Shown here in pieces: positions 48,189 through 57,229 of a stretch of DNA of 64,000 nucleotides (position 1 is the stretch's first letter; each line of letters opens with the position of its first letter). Origin of the DNA: Bacillus cereus (GTDB lineage: Bacteria; Bacillota; Bacilli; Bacillales; Bacillaceae_G); the NCBI RefSeq assembly GCF_025917685.1, contig NZ_CP089518.1:807001-871000 (forward strand), in the 5' to 3' direction. Position numbers and translations under genes: made by a program. The notes below the pieces were generated by a model, which did no database searches, had not been told where the DNA came from, and saw nothing but the letters and a program-made list of their open reading frames with translations.

Positions 48189-49628
48189 TTAAACTAAGTT
48201 TAATACAGTTACTTTTTCACGTGTCATAGACTCAAGGCTCTTACGAATACCTTGTGCGCCCATACCTGAACCTTTTACACCGATGAATGGGAAGTGGTCA
48301 GGTCCGCGCTCTGTGCGTCCGTTAATTTGAACAGAACCAGTTTCGATTTTGTTAGCAATTGCAAATGCTTTGTTAATGTCTTTTGTGAAGACACTTGCTT
48401 GCAAGCCGAACTCTGATTTGTTAGCAATTTCAATTGCTTGCTCATCTGAAGAAACACGGATGATTGGAAGGATTGGGCCAAATGGCTCTTCCCAAGCAAC
48501 TTTCATTTCTTCTGTTACGTGGTCGATTAATGTTGGGTAAATTAGGTTACGCTCACGTTTGTTACCGATAACGATTGTAGCACCTTTTTTAACAGCGTCG
48601 TCAACTAAACCTTGAACGAAGTCAGCAGATTTATCGTCGATTAATGGAACGATTGTGCTGTCTTGTTCTGGAGATCCAACTGATAGTTCAGCTACTTGCG
48701 CTTTTACTAAGTCAACAAGCTCGTCCGCTACGTTTTCGTGTACAAGTACACGTTTAATAGCTGTACAACGTTGACCAGAGTAAGAGAATGCACCGCTTAC
48801 GATATGGTTTGCAGCATCTTGTAAGTCAGCATCTTCACGAACGATACCAGGGTCTTTACCACCAAGTTCTAGTACAAGTGGAATCATTGCAGCTTTTTTC
48901 GCTAAATGTTTACCTGTGTTTGTACCACCTGTGAACGATACCATATTGATACCTTCGTGTTCTACTAAGTAGTCACCAATTACAGAACCGCGTCCTGTAG
49001 CTACATTTACAAGACCTTTTGGAAGGCCAGCTTTATGAAGTGCTTCAACCATTTTAATACCGCTAATTGCACCTTGAGTTGCTGGTTTGAAAATAACAGC
49101 GTTACCCATAATTAATGCTGGTGCAAGTTTTGCAGCAGATAAGTTTACTGGGTAGTTAAATGGTGCGATTGCTAATACAACACCAAGTGGTGCGCGTTGG
49201 ATGATCGCAAGTTTAGATTTCGTTCCACCAGGGAAGCTATCACCCATCATGCTTTCTCCGTGTATATGTAAAGCTTCTTCGATAGTATAACGAATGAAGT
49301 CAGCTGTACGAACAACTTCTTTCTTCGCATCTTTATATCCTTTACCGACTTCTTTCATAATGATATCGGCAATTTCATCTTGCATATTTACGAGCTCATC
49401 AGCCCATTTATATAAATATTTTGCGCGATCTTGTAGAGAAGCTTCAGCCCATGATTTTTGAGCTTCTTTTGCAGACGCAATTGCTTCATCTACTTCTCCG
49501 CGAGTAATTGCTTGTACTTGACCAATTACTTCGTGTAAGTATGGAGATGGAATTTCGATTGTTTGACCTGAAGAGCTTTCTCTCCATTCTCCGTTTAAAT
49601 AAAATTTGTACGTATTGCTAGTTGTCAT
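48189..49628 (-). CDS. gapN: NADP-dependent glyceraldehyde-3-phosphate dehydrogenase GapN
   Basis: A 479-residue aldehyde dehydrogenase that oxidises glyceraldehyde 3-phosphate to 3-phosphoglycerate with NADP, without ATP formation. The catalytic Cys is in GAFSYSGQRCTAIKRVLV, the general-base Glu in LVLELGGKDPG, and LAIAPFNYPVNL, FTGGTNTGKHL and EVGKGYKDAKKEVVRTADFI match GapN proteins closely. ATG 49628 follows TAGGAGGACTAATC; an earlier ATG at 49703 has no such site. Confidence 0.9.
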   Translation of the reverse strand: MTTSNTYKFYLNGEWRESSSGQTIEIPSPYLHEVIGQVQAITRGEVDEAIASAKEAQKSWAEASLQDRAKYLYKWADELVNMQDEIADIIMKEVGKGYKDAKKEVVRTADFIRYTIEEALHIHGESMMGDSFPGGTKSKLAIIQRAPLGVVLAIAPFNYPVNLSAAKLAPALIMGNAVIFKPATQGAISGIKMVEALHKAGLPKGLVNVATGRGSVIGDYLVEHEGINMVSFTGGTNTGKHLAKKAAMIPLVLELGGKDPGIVREDADLQDAANHIVSGAFSYSGQRCTAIKRVLVHENVADELVDLVKAQVAELSVGSPEQDSTIVPLIDDKSADFVQGLVDDAVKKGATIVIGNKRERNLIYPTLIDHVTEEMKVAWEEPFGPILPIIRVSSDEQAIEIANKSEFGLQASVFTKDINKAFAIANKIETGSVQINGRTERGPDHFPFIGVKGSGMGAQGIRKSLESMTREKVTVLNLV

Positions 49629-49858
49629 GATTAGTCCTCCTAAAATAGCAACTTGTAAGAGTGAGTATAAGGTGATTGTAGGGGGTTTGATAACATTTTT
49701 CAAATGAAATGTTTGTGAAAACGATTTCTTATTCTTTTTTTATTTTGTATGCCCTTTCTTACAGAAGATTCTCTTATTTCAAACTGAATTATAAAGTAGA
49801 ATGCATCACTTTCATTTTTTGTGATAAAAGATTATTTTATTCTAAAGCGAAAAAACAA

Positions 49859-49888
49859 TTGACAGAATACTCAATAAAGTTGTAAGAT
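49859..49888 (+). promoter_or_regulatory. Promoter of the bmr leader
   Basis: TTGACA, an 18-base spacer and TAAGAT; start expected near 49895, about 28 bases before the leader ORF. Confidence 0.6.
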
Positions 49889-49922
49889 TATAAATGGAAA
49901 ATAAATGAAGGGGGTGTGCGTA

Positions 49923-50009
49923 ATGATTGTAATCGTAAATGTAATGGGCTTAGCTGTATTAAACGGCGGAAAACATTCATATTATTACGCAACCCGTGCG
50001 GATATATAG
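49923..50009 (+). CDS. Leader peptide of the bmrCD-like operon
   Basis: A 28-residue ORF with a strong ribosome binding site (AAGGGGGTG) seven bases upstream of ATG. The N-terminal half is hydrophobic (MIVIVNVMGLAVL), and it ends in SYYYATRADI. It lies between a promoter and two hairpins in front of a multidrug ABC operon, the layout of ribosome-mediated attenuation known for B. subtilis bmrB-bmrCD. Stalling of ribosomes by an antibiotic on this ORF would alter folding of the hairpins (inference). Confidence 0.65.
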   Translation: MIVIVNVMGLAVLNGGKHSYYYATRADI

Positions 50010-50026
50010 GACTTTTTTGTCTTATG

Positions 50027-50063
50027 AGAAGCGTACGTTGCGTATATCGTAACGTACGCTTCT
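50027..50063 (+). promoter_or_regulatory. Hairpin 1 of the bmr attenuator
   Basis: Perfect 13-base arms AGAAGCGTACGTT and AACGTACGCTTCT with an 11-base loop, 17 bases after the leader stop. Its loop resembles the 5' arm of the next terminator, so it may compete for it. Confidence 0.6.
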
Positions 50064-50075
50064 ATGCATTTTTGT

Positions 50076-50107
50076 GCATATCGTCAAGCGACGGTATGCT
50101 TTTTTTT
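50076..50107 (+). terminator. Attenuator terminator before bmrC
   Basis: GCATATCGTC and GACGGTATGC arms (one wobble pair) with AAGC loop, followed by TTTTTTT, 165 bases before the bmrC-like start. Confidence 0.8.
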
Positions 50108-50272
50108 GTCCAATTTGCTTGTTTCCATACTTTGTATGGTTACTATAAAACTGAAATTTGGAAGGTGGAAAAATGTGATGAGATTGTATGGGTTACGAAA
50201 TGTAAATGTGATGGGTTTGGATAGCGGATAAAGAAATGAGGGTTAAACGAAAACGAGAAGGGAGAGGTTACA

Positions 50273-52033
50273 TTGTTTTCAGTATTACTAAAGTTAAGAT
50301 GGTTTTTTAAAGAGCATTGGAAGAGATATAGCATCGCGATTGGTGCGCTTTTAATTGTAAATATAGTTGAAGTCATTCCCCCAAAAGTACTAGGGGTTAC
50401 GATTGATAATATAAAAACAGGAACGTTAACGAATGCAGCAATTATGGAGTCTATTCTTATTTTAATAGGAGTTACGATAGTTGGATATGCTCTTACTTTT
50501 GTTTGGCAACATCAATTGTTTGGAGGTGCGTTTGTACTTGAGAAGACGATGCGCTCGAAATTTATGGGGCATTTGCTCAAGATGACACCGACGTTTTATC
50601 AAAAAAATCGTACTGGCGATTTAATGGCGAGAGCAACAAACGATTTAAAAGCAATCGCTATGACAGCTGGTTTCGGTATATTAACGCTTGTAGATTCTAG
50701 TTTATATATGCTTACAATCGTTTTTATGATGGGATTTACAATAAGTTGGGAGCTTACATTAGCGGCCCTTATACCGCTTCCGATTATGGCATATGCGATG
50801 AATATATATGGAAAGAAATTGCATGAAAGATTTACAGTTGCGCAAGATGCGTTCGGTGATATGAACGATAAAGTACTTGAATCAATTGCTGGTGTGCGCG
50901 TGATTCGTGCATACGTACAAGAGAACGCAGATCAGGAAAGATTTCATCATTTAGGAGATGACGTCTACGAAAAAAATATGAAAGTAGCAAGAATCGATGC
51001 GTTATTCCAACCAACTGTGAAAATGCTTGTTGGCCTTAGTTATTTAATTGGTTTAGTTTACGGTGCATACCTCGTATTTCAATCAAAGGTAACACTTGGT
51101 GAGCTCGTTTCTTTTAACGTGTATTTAGGGATGATGATTTGGCCGATGTTTGCAATTGGTGAATTAATTAATGTTATGCAAAGAGGAAATGCGTCGCTCG
51201 ACCGTGTGAATGAAACGTTAGCGTATGAACCAGATGTAAAGAATCCGAAAAATCCAAAGCTTGTACAAGAGCCTGATTACATTCAATTTGATAACGTTAC
51301 TTTTTCATATCCTTCATCAAATGAAACAAATTTGAAAAATGTTTCGTTTACATTAAAACAAGGGGAGACGCTTGGGATTGTTGGGAAAACAGGAAGCGGA
51401 AAAACGACGCTCGTACGTCAACTTCTTCGTCAATATCCACTTGGAGATGGGGATATTGCAGTCTCTGATGTGACGTTAGATAACATAACGAATGAAAATG
51501 TACTCGGGTGGATTGGGTATGTACCTCAGGAACATATTTTGTTCTCGAAAACAGCGAGGGAAAATATTTTATTCGGAAACCGAGAAGCGACGGAAGAAGA
51601 ACTCGAGAAAGCGATTGAAATCGCAGCGTTTACAAAGGATTTAGAGTTTTTACCAGAAGGGTTAGAAACGCTCGTTGGAGAGAAGGGTGTTTCTTTATCA
51701 GGAGGGCAAAAACAAAGGATTTCAATTGCGCGAGCTGTAATTCAAAATCCAGAAATTTTAATTTTGGACGATTCTTTATCAGCTGTTGATGCTCGTACGG
51801 AAGCAGCGATTATTGAAAATATAAGAACAGAAAGAAGCGGAAAAACGACGATTATTACGACGCACCGTTTATCAGCCGTACAACATGCGGATTGGATTCT
51901 CGTTATGGATGAAGGTGAAGTAATGGAAGAGGGTACGCATAATCAGCTTATTAAAAGTGGAGGCTGGTATGCAGAGCAGTTCGAAAGACAACAAGGTGAA
52001 AATGAAAGTGCGGATAGTGGGGTGAAAATATGA
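50273..52033 (+). CDS. bmrC: Heterodimeric multidrug ABC exporter subunit BmrC-like
   Basis: A 586-residue half-transporter: six membrane helices (about 1-310), then a nucleotide-binding domain with Walker A GKTGSGKTT, signature LSGGQKQR and Walker B EILILDDSLSAVD. The residue after Walker B Asp is Asp, not the catalytic Glu, as in BmrC (585 residues in B. subtilis), so this subunit forms the degenerate site. TTG start behind GGGAGAGG. The stop overlaps the bmrD start. Located in the same order relative to ssp-yheD as in B. subtilis. Confidence 0.88.
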   Translation: MFSVLLKLRWFFKEHWKRYSIAIGALLIVNIVEVIPPKVLGVTIDNIKTGTLTNAAIMESILILIGVTIVGYALTFVWQHQLFGGAFVLEKTMRSKFMGHLLKMTPTFYQKNRTGDLMARATNDLKAIAMTAGFGILTLVDSSLYMLTIVFMMGFTISWELTLAALIPLPIMAYAMNIYGKKLHERFTVAQDAFGDMNDKVLESIAGVRVIRAYVQENADQERFHHLGDDVYEKNMKVARIDALFQPTVKMLVGLSYLIGLVYGAYLVFQSKVTLGELVSFNVYLGMMIWPMFAIGELINVMQRGNASLDRVNETLAYEPDVKNPKNPKLVQEPDYIQFDNVTFSYPSSNETNLKNVSFTLKQGETLGIVGKTGSGKTTLVRQLLRQYPLGDGDIAVSDVTLDNITNENVLGWIGYVPQEHILFSKTARENILFGNREATEEELEKAIEIAAFTKDLEFLPEGLETLVGEKGVSLSGGQKQRISIARAVIQNPEILILDDSLSAVDARTEAAIIENIRTERSGKTTIITTHRLSAVQHADWILVMDEGEVMEEGTHNQLIKSGGWYAEQFERQQGENESADSGVKI

Positions 52034-54030
52034 GTGTTTCAAAACGATTGTTTCAATACGCGATGAAAGTAAAAGGGCCGATTTTTGCAGCAATGGCGAT
52101 GCTATTTGTTTTCGTTATCGCAGAACTCGCGGGTCCTTTCGTCGCAAAAACGATGATTGATGAGCATATCGTTGGAATAGAGAGACCTTGGTATGAAACA
52201 GAAAAGAGTGAGGATGCTGTTTCATATAATGGCGCCTTGTATAAGCGAAGTGATCGCTTTGAGGAAGGTGAGAAAAAAGGGAAAGAGGTTCGGGTTATTC
52301 AAGTTGGTTTTCAGTACTATTTTGTACCAAATAAAATAACGCTTGAAGGAACTCGTTCTGTTAAGGGTGATGTGCTTACAGTACAAAGTGGTAAGGCAGT
52401 GCAGGTTTATAAAGCGAAAGCCTTAACGAAAGAGGAAGTATTTGCGTTTTATAAACCAGAAATAAATCGATTATTACTACTCGGCGGTGGATATTTCGCT
52501 TTATTAGTAGTTGTATCATTATTTGCATACGGAAAGCAGTTTTTCTTACAGAAGGCAGCAAACAAAATTATTCAAATTATGAGGGAAGATGTCTTTTCCC
52601 ATATTCAAACGTTGCCGATTCGTTATTTCGATCATTTACCAGCAGGGAAAATTGTATCGCGTGTCACGAATGATACGGAAGCGATTCGTGATTTATATGT
52701 AACGGTGCTTGCGACATTCGTCTCTAGTATCATTTATATTATCGGGATATTCGCTGCGCTATTTTTACTCGATGTAAAATTGGCGACGTTATGTTTACTT
52801 ATCATCCCAATTTTAATCGTTTGGGCAATTCTTTATAGAAAGTATGCGTCTGTATACAATCATAAAATGCGTTCACGTTTATCTGATATTAACGGAACAG
52901 TGAATGAATCGATTCAAGGGATGCCAATTATTCAAGCGTTCCGTCAAGAGCGTGAAACGAAAAAAGAGTTTGAAGAATTAAATGGCGATTATTTTAAGTA
53001 TCAAAATAAAATTTTAAATTTAAATGCAGCAACTTCGCATAACTTAGTGTCTGTATTAAGAAATATCGCTTTTACAGGTGTGATTTGGTATTTCGGTGGT
53101 GCTTCATTAAGTGCTTCAGGCGTCATTTCGCTGGGGATACTGTATGCGTTCGTGGATTATTTAACACGATTGTTCTCACCAATTACAAATATGGTTAATC
53201 AGCTTGCTAATTTAGAACAATCGCGCGTTGCATCAGAGCGTGTTTTTGAATTGTTAGAGGAAAAAGGGGAAGCGGTAGAAGAAGAACGTATGCCTCGCTT
53301 ACAAGGAAATGTGAAGTTTGATAATGTGTCGTTTTCTTATAATGGAAAAGATGAAGTGTTAAAAAATATTTCTTTTGAAGCGAAACAAGGCGAGACAGTA
53401 GCGCTTGTCGGTCATACTGGATCAGGAAAAAGTTCCATTATGAATGTACTTTTCCAGTTTTATGAATTTCAAAAAGGAAAGCTTACAATTGATGGTCACG
53501 ATGTAACAGAGATGCCGAAACAAGCAACGCGTGAACATATGGGAATCGTACTGCAAGATCCGTTTTTATTTAGCGGGACAGTGGCATCTAATGTTAGCTT
53601 AGAGAATGAAAACATTTCAAAGGATCGCATCGTAAAAGCATTGCGTGATGTTGGTGCTGAAAGATTTGCGAACAATATAAATGAAGAAATCACAGAAAAG
53701 GGAAGCACGCTTTCCACTGGAGAACGTCAGCTTATTTCGTTTGCTAGGGCACTCGCTTTTGATCCGGCGATTTTAATTTTAGACGAAGCAACATCTAGTA
53801 TCGATACAGAGACAGAAGCGATGATTCAACAAGCGCTAGAAGTTGTGAAAAAAGGAAGAACGACATTTATTATTGCTCATCGCCTTTCAACAATTAAAAG
53901 TGCAGATCAAATTATTGTACTTGATAGAGGAACGATTTTGGAAAAAGGATCTCATGATGAATTAATGAAAAAGCGCGGGCGTTATTACGATATGTACAAA
54001 ACGCAAATGGAAGGAAACCAGAGCGCTTAA
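52030..54030 (+). CDS. bmrD: Heterodimeric multidrug ABC exporter subunit BmrD-like
   Basis: A 666-residue half-transporter. Between membrane helices 1 and 2 is a roughly 100-residue extracellular domain (about 45-140; WYETEKSEDAVSYNGALYKR ... VGFQYYFVPNKI), the feature of BmrD. The nucleotide-binding domain has Walker A GHTGSGKSS, signature LSTGERQ and canonical Walker B Glu in ILILDEATSSID. With BmrC it should form one active and one degenerate ATP site and export drugs such as dyes and antibiotics. The ATGA overlap couples it to bmrC. Confidence 0.9.
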   Translation: MSVSKRLFQYAMKVKGPIFAAMAMLFVFVIAELAGPFVAKTMIDEHIVGIERPWYETEKSEDAVSYNGALYKRSDRFEEGEKKGKEVRVIQVGFQYYFVPNKITLEGTRSVKGDVLTVQSGKAVQVYKAKALTKEEVFAFYKPEINRLLLLGGGYFALLVVVSLFAYGKQFFLQKAANKIIQIMREDVFSHIQTLPIRYFDHLPAGKIVSRVTNDTEAIRDLYVTVLATFVSSIIYIIGIFAALFLLDVKLATLCLLIIPILIVWAILYRKYASVYNHKMRSRLSDINGTVNESIQGMPIIQAFRQERETKKEFEELNGDYFKYQNKILNLNAATSHNLVSVLRNIAFTGVIWYFGGASLSASGVISLGILYAFVDYLTRLFSPITNMVNQLANLEQSRVASERVFELLEEKGEAVEEERMPRLQGNVKFDNVSFSYNGKDEVLKNISFEAKQGETVALVGHTGSGKSSIMNVLFQFYEFQKGKLTIDGHDVTEMPKQATREHMGIVLQDPFLFSGTVASNVSLENENISKDRIVKALRDVGAERFANNINEEITEKGSTLSTGERQLISFARALAFDPAILILDEATSSIDTETEAMIQQALEVVKKGRTTFIIAHRLSTIKSADQIIVLDRGTILEKGSHDELMKKRGRYYDMYKTQMEGNQSA

Positions 54031-54043
54031 TATGTAGAGGGGA

Positions 54044-54073
54044 GAACTTGCGATTTTCGCAAGTTCTTTTTTT
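54044..54073 (+). terminator. Terminator after bmrCD
   Basis: GAACTTGCGA and TCGCAAGTTC arms with a TTT loop, followed by TTTTTTT. Confidence 0.85.
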
Positions 54074-54302
54074 AGTGAATCAGGGCAGTTAAATAAGAAG
54101 TATTGTTTTACCTTTTTCTATATAAATGCTATATTTAAAAATGTTACTTATTTTTTGTATGTAGCGTTATTTTTCCATTTTGTTTGATTATGAAGAAAAA
54201 GGATAAACTAAATAAGAACATTTTCATTGAAAAATTGCTCAAGATTGCATACAATCAATATAGTTTTTAAATTCCTATCAGAATACTTGGAGGATTACTA
54301 TC

Positions 54303-55100
54303 ATGAAGAAATTATTTTCAGTGCTTGCAGTAACTACATTAGCGATCGGGATTGTAGCCGGCTGCGGTAAAGAAGAGAAAAAAGATACAGCTAGTCAAGA
54401 CGCATTACAAAAGATTAAACAAAGCGGTGAACTTGTAATTGGTACAGAAGGTACATATCCACCATTTACGTTCCACGATTCAAGCAATAAATTAACTGGA
54501 TTTGACGTTGAACTATCGGAAGAAGTTGCAAAACGTTTAGGTGTAAAACCTGTATTTAAAGAAACACAATGGGATAGCTTACTTGCTGGCCTAGACGCAA
54601 AACGTTTCGATATGGTTGCAAACGAAGTTGGTATTCGTGAAGATCGTCAAAAGAAATACGATTTCTCTAAACCATACATTTCATCTTCAGCGGCATTAGT
54701 TATCGCAAAAGATAAAGATAAGCCTGCTACATTTGCTGATGTAAAAGGGTTAAAAGGAGCACAATCTTTAACAAGTAACTATGCAGATATTGCTAAGAAA
54801 AACGGTGCAGAAATCGAAGGTGTAGAAGGATTTAGCCAAGCGGCAGAATTATTAGCTTCAGGACGCGTTGATTTTACAATTAATGATAAGTTATCAGTAT
54901 TAAATTATTTAGAAACGAAAAAAGATGCAAAAATTAAAATTGTAGATACAGAAAAAGAAGCTTCACAAAGTGGATTCTTATTCCGTAAAGGTAGCGATAA
55001 GCTTGTACAAGAAGTAGATAAAGCGTTAGAAGATATGAAAAAAGACGGTACGTATGACAAAATAACGAAAAAATGGTTCGGTGAAAATGTTTCTAAGTAG
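54303..55100 (+). CDS. tcyA: Cystine/amino acid ABC transporter binding lipoprotein (TcyA-like)
   Basis: A 265-residue substrate-binding lipoprotein. The lipobox is IVAGC near residue 21. The SBP_bac_3 fold shows as GELVIGTEGTYPPFTFHDSSNKLTGFDVELSEEVAKRLG and EVGIREDRQKKYDFSKPYISSSAALV. Partners are the permease and ATPase that follow. The permease is very like TcyB, which makes L-cystine the likely ligand. ATG follows TTGGAGGA. Confidence 0.82.
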   Translation: MKKLFSVLAVTTLAIGIVAGCGKEEKKDTASQDALQKIKQSGELVIGTEGTYPPFTFHDSSNKLTGFDVELSEEVAKRLGVKPVFKETQWDSLLAGLDAKRFDMVANEVGIREDRQKKYDFSKPYISSSAALVIAKDKDKPATFADVKGLKGAQSLTSNYADIAKKNGAEIEGVEGFSQAAELLASGRVDFTINDKLSVLNYLETKKDAKIKIVDTEKEASQSGFLFRKGSDKLVQEVDKALEDMKKDGTYDKITKKWFGENVSK

Positions 55101-55785
55101 TGTAGTGGTCTCAGATCGACTGTCTACTTGGATAGATATTATGCAGTCTTCCTTCATGCCTATGCTGAAGGAAGCTGTATTTACGACAATTCCATTAACG
55201 CTTATTACATTTATTATCGGTATTATACTTGCGACGCTAACAGCGCTCGCTCGTATTTCAGGTAGTCGTATTTTACAATGGATTGCTCGTATCTATGTAT
55301 CTATCATTCGCGGAACGCCACTTCTTGTACAGTTATTTATTATTTTCTATGGTCTTCCAACTCTTAATATTGAGGTTGAGCCATATACAGCAGCAATTAT
55401 TGGTTTTTCATTAAATGTTGGTGCATATGCATCTGAAATTATTCGTGCTTCTATTCTTTCTATTCCGAAAGGACAATGGGAAGCAGCTTACACAATTGGG
55501 ATGACATATCCACAAGCATTAAAACGTGTTATTTTACCGCAAGCAACGCGTGTATCTATTCCGCCGCTTTCGAATACATTTATTAGTTTAGTGAAGGATA
55601 CGTCATTAGCGTCGTTAATTTTAGTAACAGAAATGTTCCGAAAAGCGCAGGAAATTGCGGCAATGAACTATGAGTTTTTAATTGTTTATTTCGAAGCAGG
55701 TCTAATTTATTGGGTAATTTGCTTCTTATTATCTATCGTGCAACAAATATTAGAAAAACGTTCAGAACGTTATACTCTAAAATAA
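55087..55785 (+). CDS. tcyB: Cystine ABC transporter permease (TcyB-like)
   Basis: A 232-residue permease with about five membrane helices of the HisM/GlnP type. Highly conserved stretches are [43 protein letters not shown] and [20 protein letters not shown], matching B. subtilis TcyB. Its ATG lies inside the end of tcyA, so translation is coupled; GTG 55081 is an alternative start. Confidence 0.85.
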   Translation: MFLSSVVVSDRLSTWIDIMQSSFMPMLKEAVFTTIPLTLITFIIGIILATLTALARISGSRILQWIARIYVSIIRGTPLLVQLFIIFYGLPTLNIEVEPYTAAIIGFSLNVGAYASEIIRASILSIPKGQWEAAYTIGMTYPQALKRVILPQATRVSIPPLSNTFISLVKDTSLASLILVTEMFRKAQEIAAMNYEFLIVYFEAGLIYWVICFLLSIVQQILEKRSERYTLK

Positions 55786-55813
55786 CCCTTTCATAAAAGG
55801 AGTTTTTGTTTTT

Positions 55814-56548
55814 ATGATTTCAATTCAACATTTACAAAAAAGTTTCGGAGATAATACCGTACTAAAGCATATAGATTTATCAGTTGAGAAGGGCGAAGTG
55901 GTTGTTATTATCGGGCCATCTGGATCTGGTAAAACAACGTTCTTACGTTGCCTCAACGTGTTAGAAACGCCGAACGCTGGTAGCATTCGTATCGGCAATA
56001 AAGAGCTTGATTTCGCTCAAAAAGTATCGAAGAAAGATATTGTAAATCTTCGTACGCAAACAGGTATGGTATTCCAGCACCATAATCTATTTCCTCATTT
56101 AACGGCACTTCAAAATGTAATGGAAGGGCTCGTTACAGTGAAAAAGATGGAGAAAGAAGAAGCGAAGAAAAAAGCAAACTATTTCCTTGAAAAAGTTGGT
56201 CTTGCGGATAAAGTAGACTTATATCCGTTCCAATTATCAGGTGGACAACAACAGCGCGTTGGAATCGCTCGTGCGCTTGCGATGGAGCCGGAAGTTTTAC
56301 TATTTGATGAACCAACGTCAGCACTTGATCCTGAGCTAGTTCAAGAAGTTTTAAAGGTTATGAAAGAACTTGCTAAAGAAGGAATGACGATGGTCATTGT
56401 AACGCATGAAATGCGCTTTGCTCATCAAATTGCGAACCGTGTTATTTTCATGGATGGCGGTGTCGTTGTCGAACAAGGTACACCGGAAGATGTATTTACA
56501 AATCCAAAAGAAGAACGAACGAAGAAGTTTTTACAAATGTTGCAATAA
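55814..56548 (+). CDS. tcyC: Cystine ABC transporter ATPase (TcyC-like)
   Basis: A 244-residue ABC ATPase of the polar amino acid group: Walker [11 protein letters not shown]-loop [16 protein letters not shown], signature LSGGQQQR, Walker [14 protein letters not shown] and H-loop [12 protein letters not shown] follows AAAGGAG 28 bases after tcyB. It energises uptake of cystine (or a related amino acid) through TcyB. Confidence 0.87.
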   Translation: MISIQHLQKSFGDNTVLKHIDLSVEKGEVVVIIGPSGSGKTTFLRCLNVLETPNAGSIRIGNKELDFAQKVSKKDIVNLRTQTGMVFQHHNLFPHLTALQNVMEGLVTVKKMEKEEAKKKANYFLEKVGLADKVDLYPFQLSGGQQQRVGIARALAMEPEVLLFDEPTSALDPELVQEVLKVMKELAKEGMTMVIVTHEMRFAHQIANRVIFMDGGVVVEQGTPEDVFTNPKEERTKKFLQMLQ

Positions 56549-56555
56549 ATTAAGG

Positions 56556-56590
56556 AAGGTCTCAAGGCATATGCCTTGAGACCTTTTTGC
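56556..56590. terminator. Bidirectional terminator
   Basis: A perfect 30-base palindrome with arms AAGGTCTCAAGGCAT and its complement, followed by TTTTTG, between tcyC and the convergent SASP gene. Confidence 0.85.
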
Positions 56591-56599
56591 CATATATAT

Positions 56600-56803
56600 T
56601 TATTTTTGGAATCCGCCAAGGCTTTGCTCAGCCATTGCAACTAGACGTTTTGTAATTTCTCCACCAACAGAACCGTTAGCGCGAGCCGTAGAATCTGCTC
56701 CTAATTGTACACCAAATTCTTGAGCGATTTCGTACTTCATTTGATCGATTGCAGCTGTTGCTCCTGGTACTACTAATTGATTGTAAGAACTTTGGTTTGC
56801 CAT
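56600..56803 (-). CDS. Small acid-soluble spore protein, alpha/beta type
   Basis: A 67-residue DNA-binding spore protein. Family features are [24 protein letters not shown], which includes the GPR protease site (E-IA), and [31 protein letters not shown]. It saturates spore DNA and protects it from UV and heat. ATG follows AAGGAGGA with 9-base spacing. The position next to yheD mirrors B. subtilis sspB. A sigma-G-type promoter and a tRNA-like structure lie upstream. Confidence 0.95.
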   Translation of the reverse strand: MANQSSYNQLVVPGATAAIDQMKYEIAQEFGVQLGADSTARANGSVGGEITKRLVAMAEQSLGGFQK

Positions 56804-56839
56804 AGGAATATATCCTCCTTAGAGTTATAAAAATTTTTT

Positions 56840-56893
56840 TGGTTGGACTAGCTGGATTTGAACCAGATTATCGCCCCGTTTGGCGCTAATCCA
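56840..56893 (-). ncRNA. tRNA-like element in the SASP leader
   Basis: On the minus strand TGGATTA and TAGTCCA form a 7-base acceptor-type stem (one G-U pair), followed by encoded ACCA. Inside are a hairpin CGCC-AAACGG-GGCG and a T arm with loop TTCAAAT between TCTGG and CCAGC (four pairs). D and anticodon arms are absent, so it is not a translating tRNA. It sits between the sigma-G-type promoter and the SASP ribosome binding site. A tRNA-like stationary-phase RNA has been reported in B. cereus; identity with this element is unproven. Confidence 0.6.
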
Positions 56894-56915
56894 TCGGTAA
56901 TTAAGTTTGTACTCA

Positions 56916-56944
56916 TAGTATGGATGTTACCTAGAAAGATATAC
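56916..56944 (-). promoter_or_regulatory. Sigma-G-type promoter of the SASP gene
   Basis: On the minus strand GTATA and CATACTA are 17 bases apart, a good match to the forespore sigma-G pattern; the start is expected near 56909. Confidence 0.7.
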
Positions 56945-57229
56945 AAAATAATAATTTGTAAATTTTGTAAAAAAATCTTCGCTATTTTGTAAATTATGAA
57001 ATAAGAGTAATCGTTGTATTTTTAAGAAAGAAGGCTAAACTAAGAGCGAAATCATCTACGTTTAAATTCTATATATAATCAGCTGTGCTTACAGCTTAGT
57101 AAAATAAAAATTAAATTGGTATTAACTTCATAGTTCTGTTTTAATCCGGGATGGGGCAGGAAAAGGTACTGACTGACCGCTCTTATGCACGGCTAGAATC
57201 TAAAAAGGATAACATATGGAGGAATCACG
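56945..57229. other. Intergenic region before the Cys-rich small gene
   Basis: No gene was seen in about 285 bases. AGCTGT-GCTT-ACAGCT (about 57081-57096) can form a hairpin. A GC-richer block (about 57145-57200, with GGGATGGGGCAGG and GACTGACTGACCG) stands out from the AT-rich surroundings and may be a structured leader. Confidence 0.35.

Noticed and set aside
49916..50224. A 102-residue Cys/Arg-rich frame upstream of bmrC
   Set aside because: It runs through the two attenuator hairpins and has odd composition; the 28-codon frame at 49923 in another phase has the better-placed ribosome binding site.
56840..56915. A complete tRNA gene upstream of the SASP gene
   Set aside because: A T arm and CCA-ended acceptor stem are present, but no D arm or anticodon arm can be drawn even when the upstream bases are included; it is called tRNA-like only.
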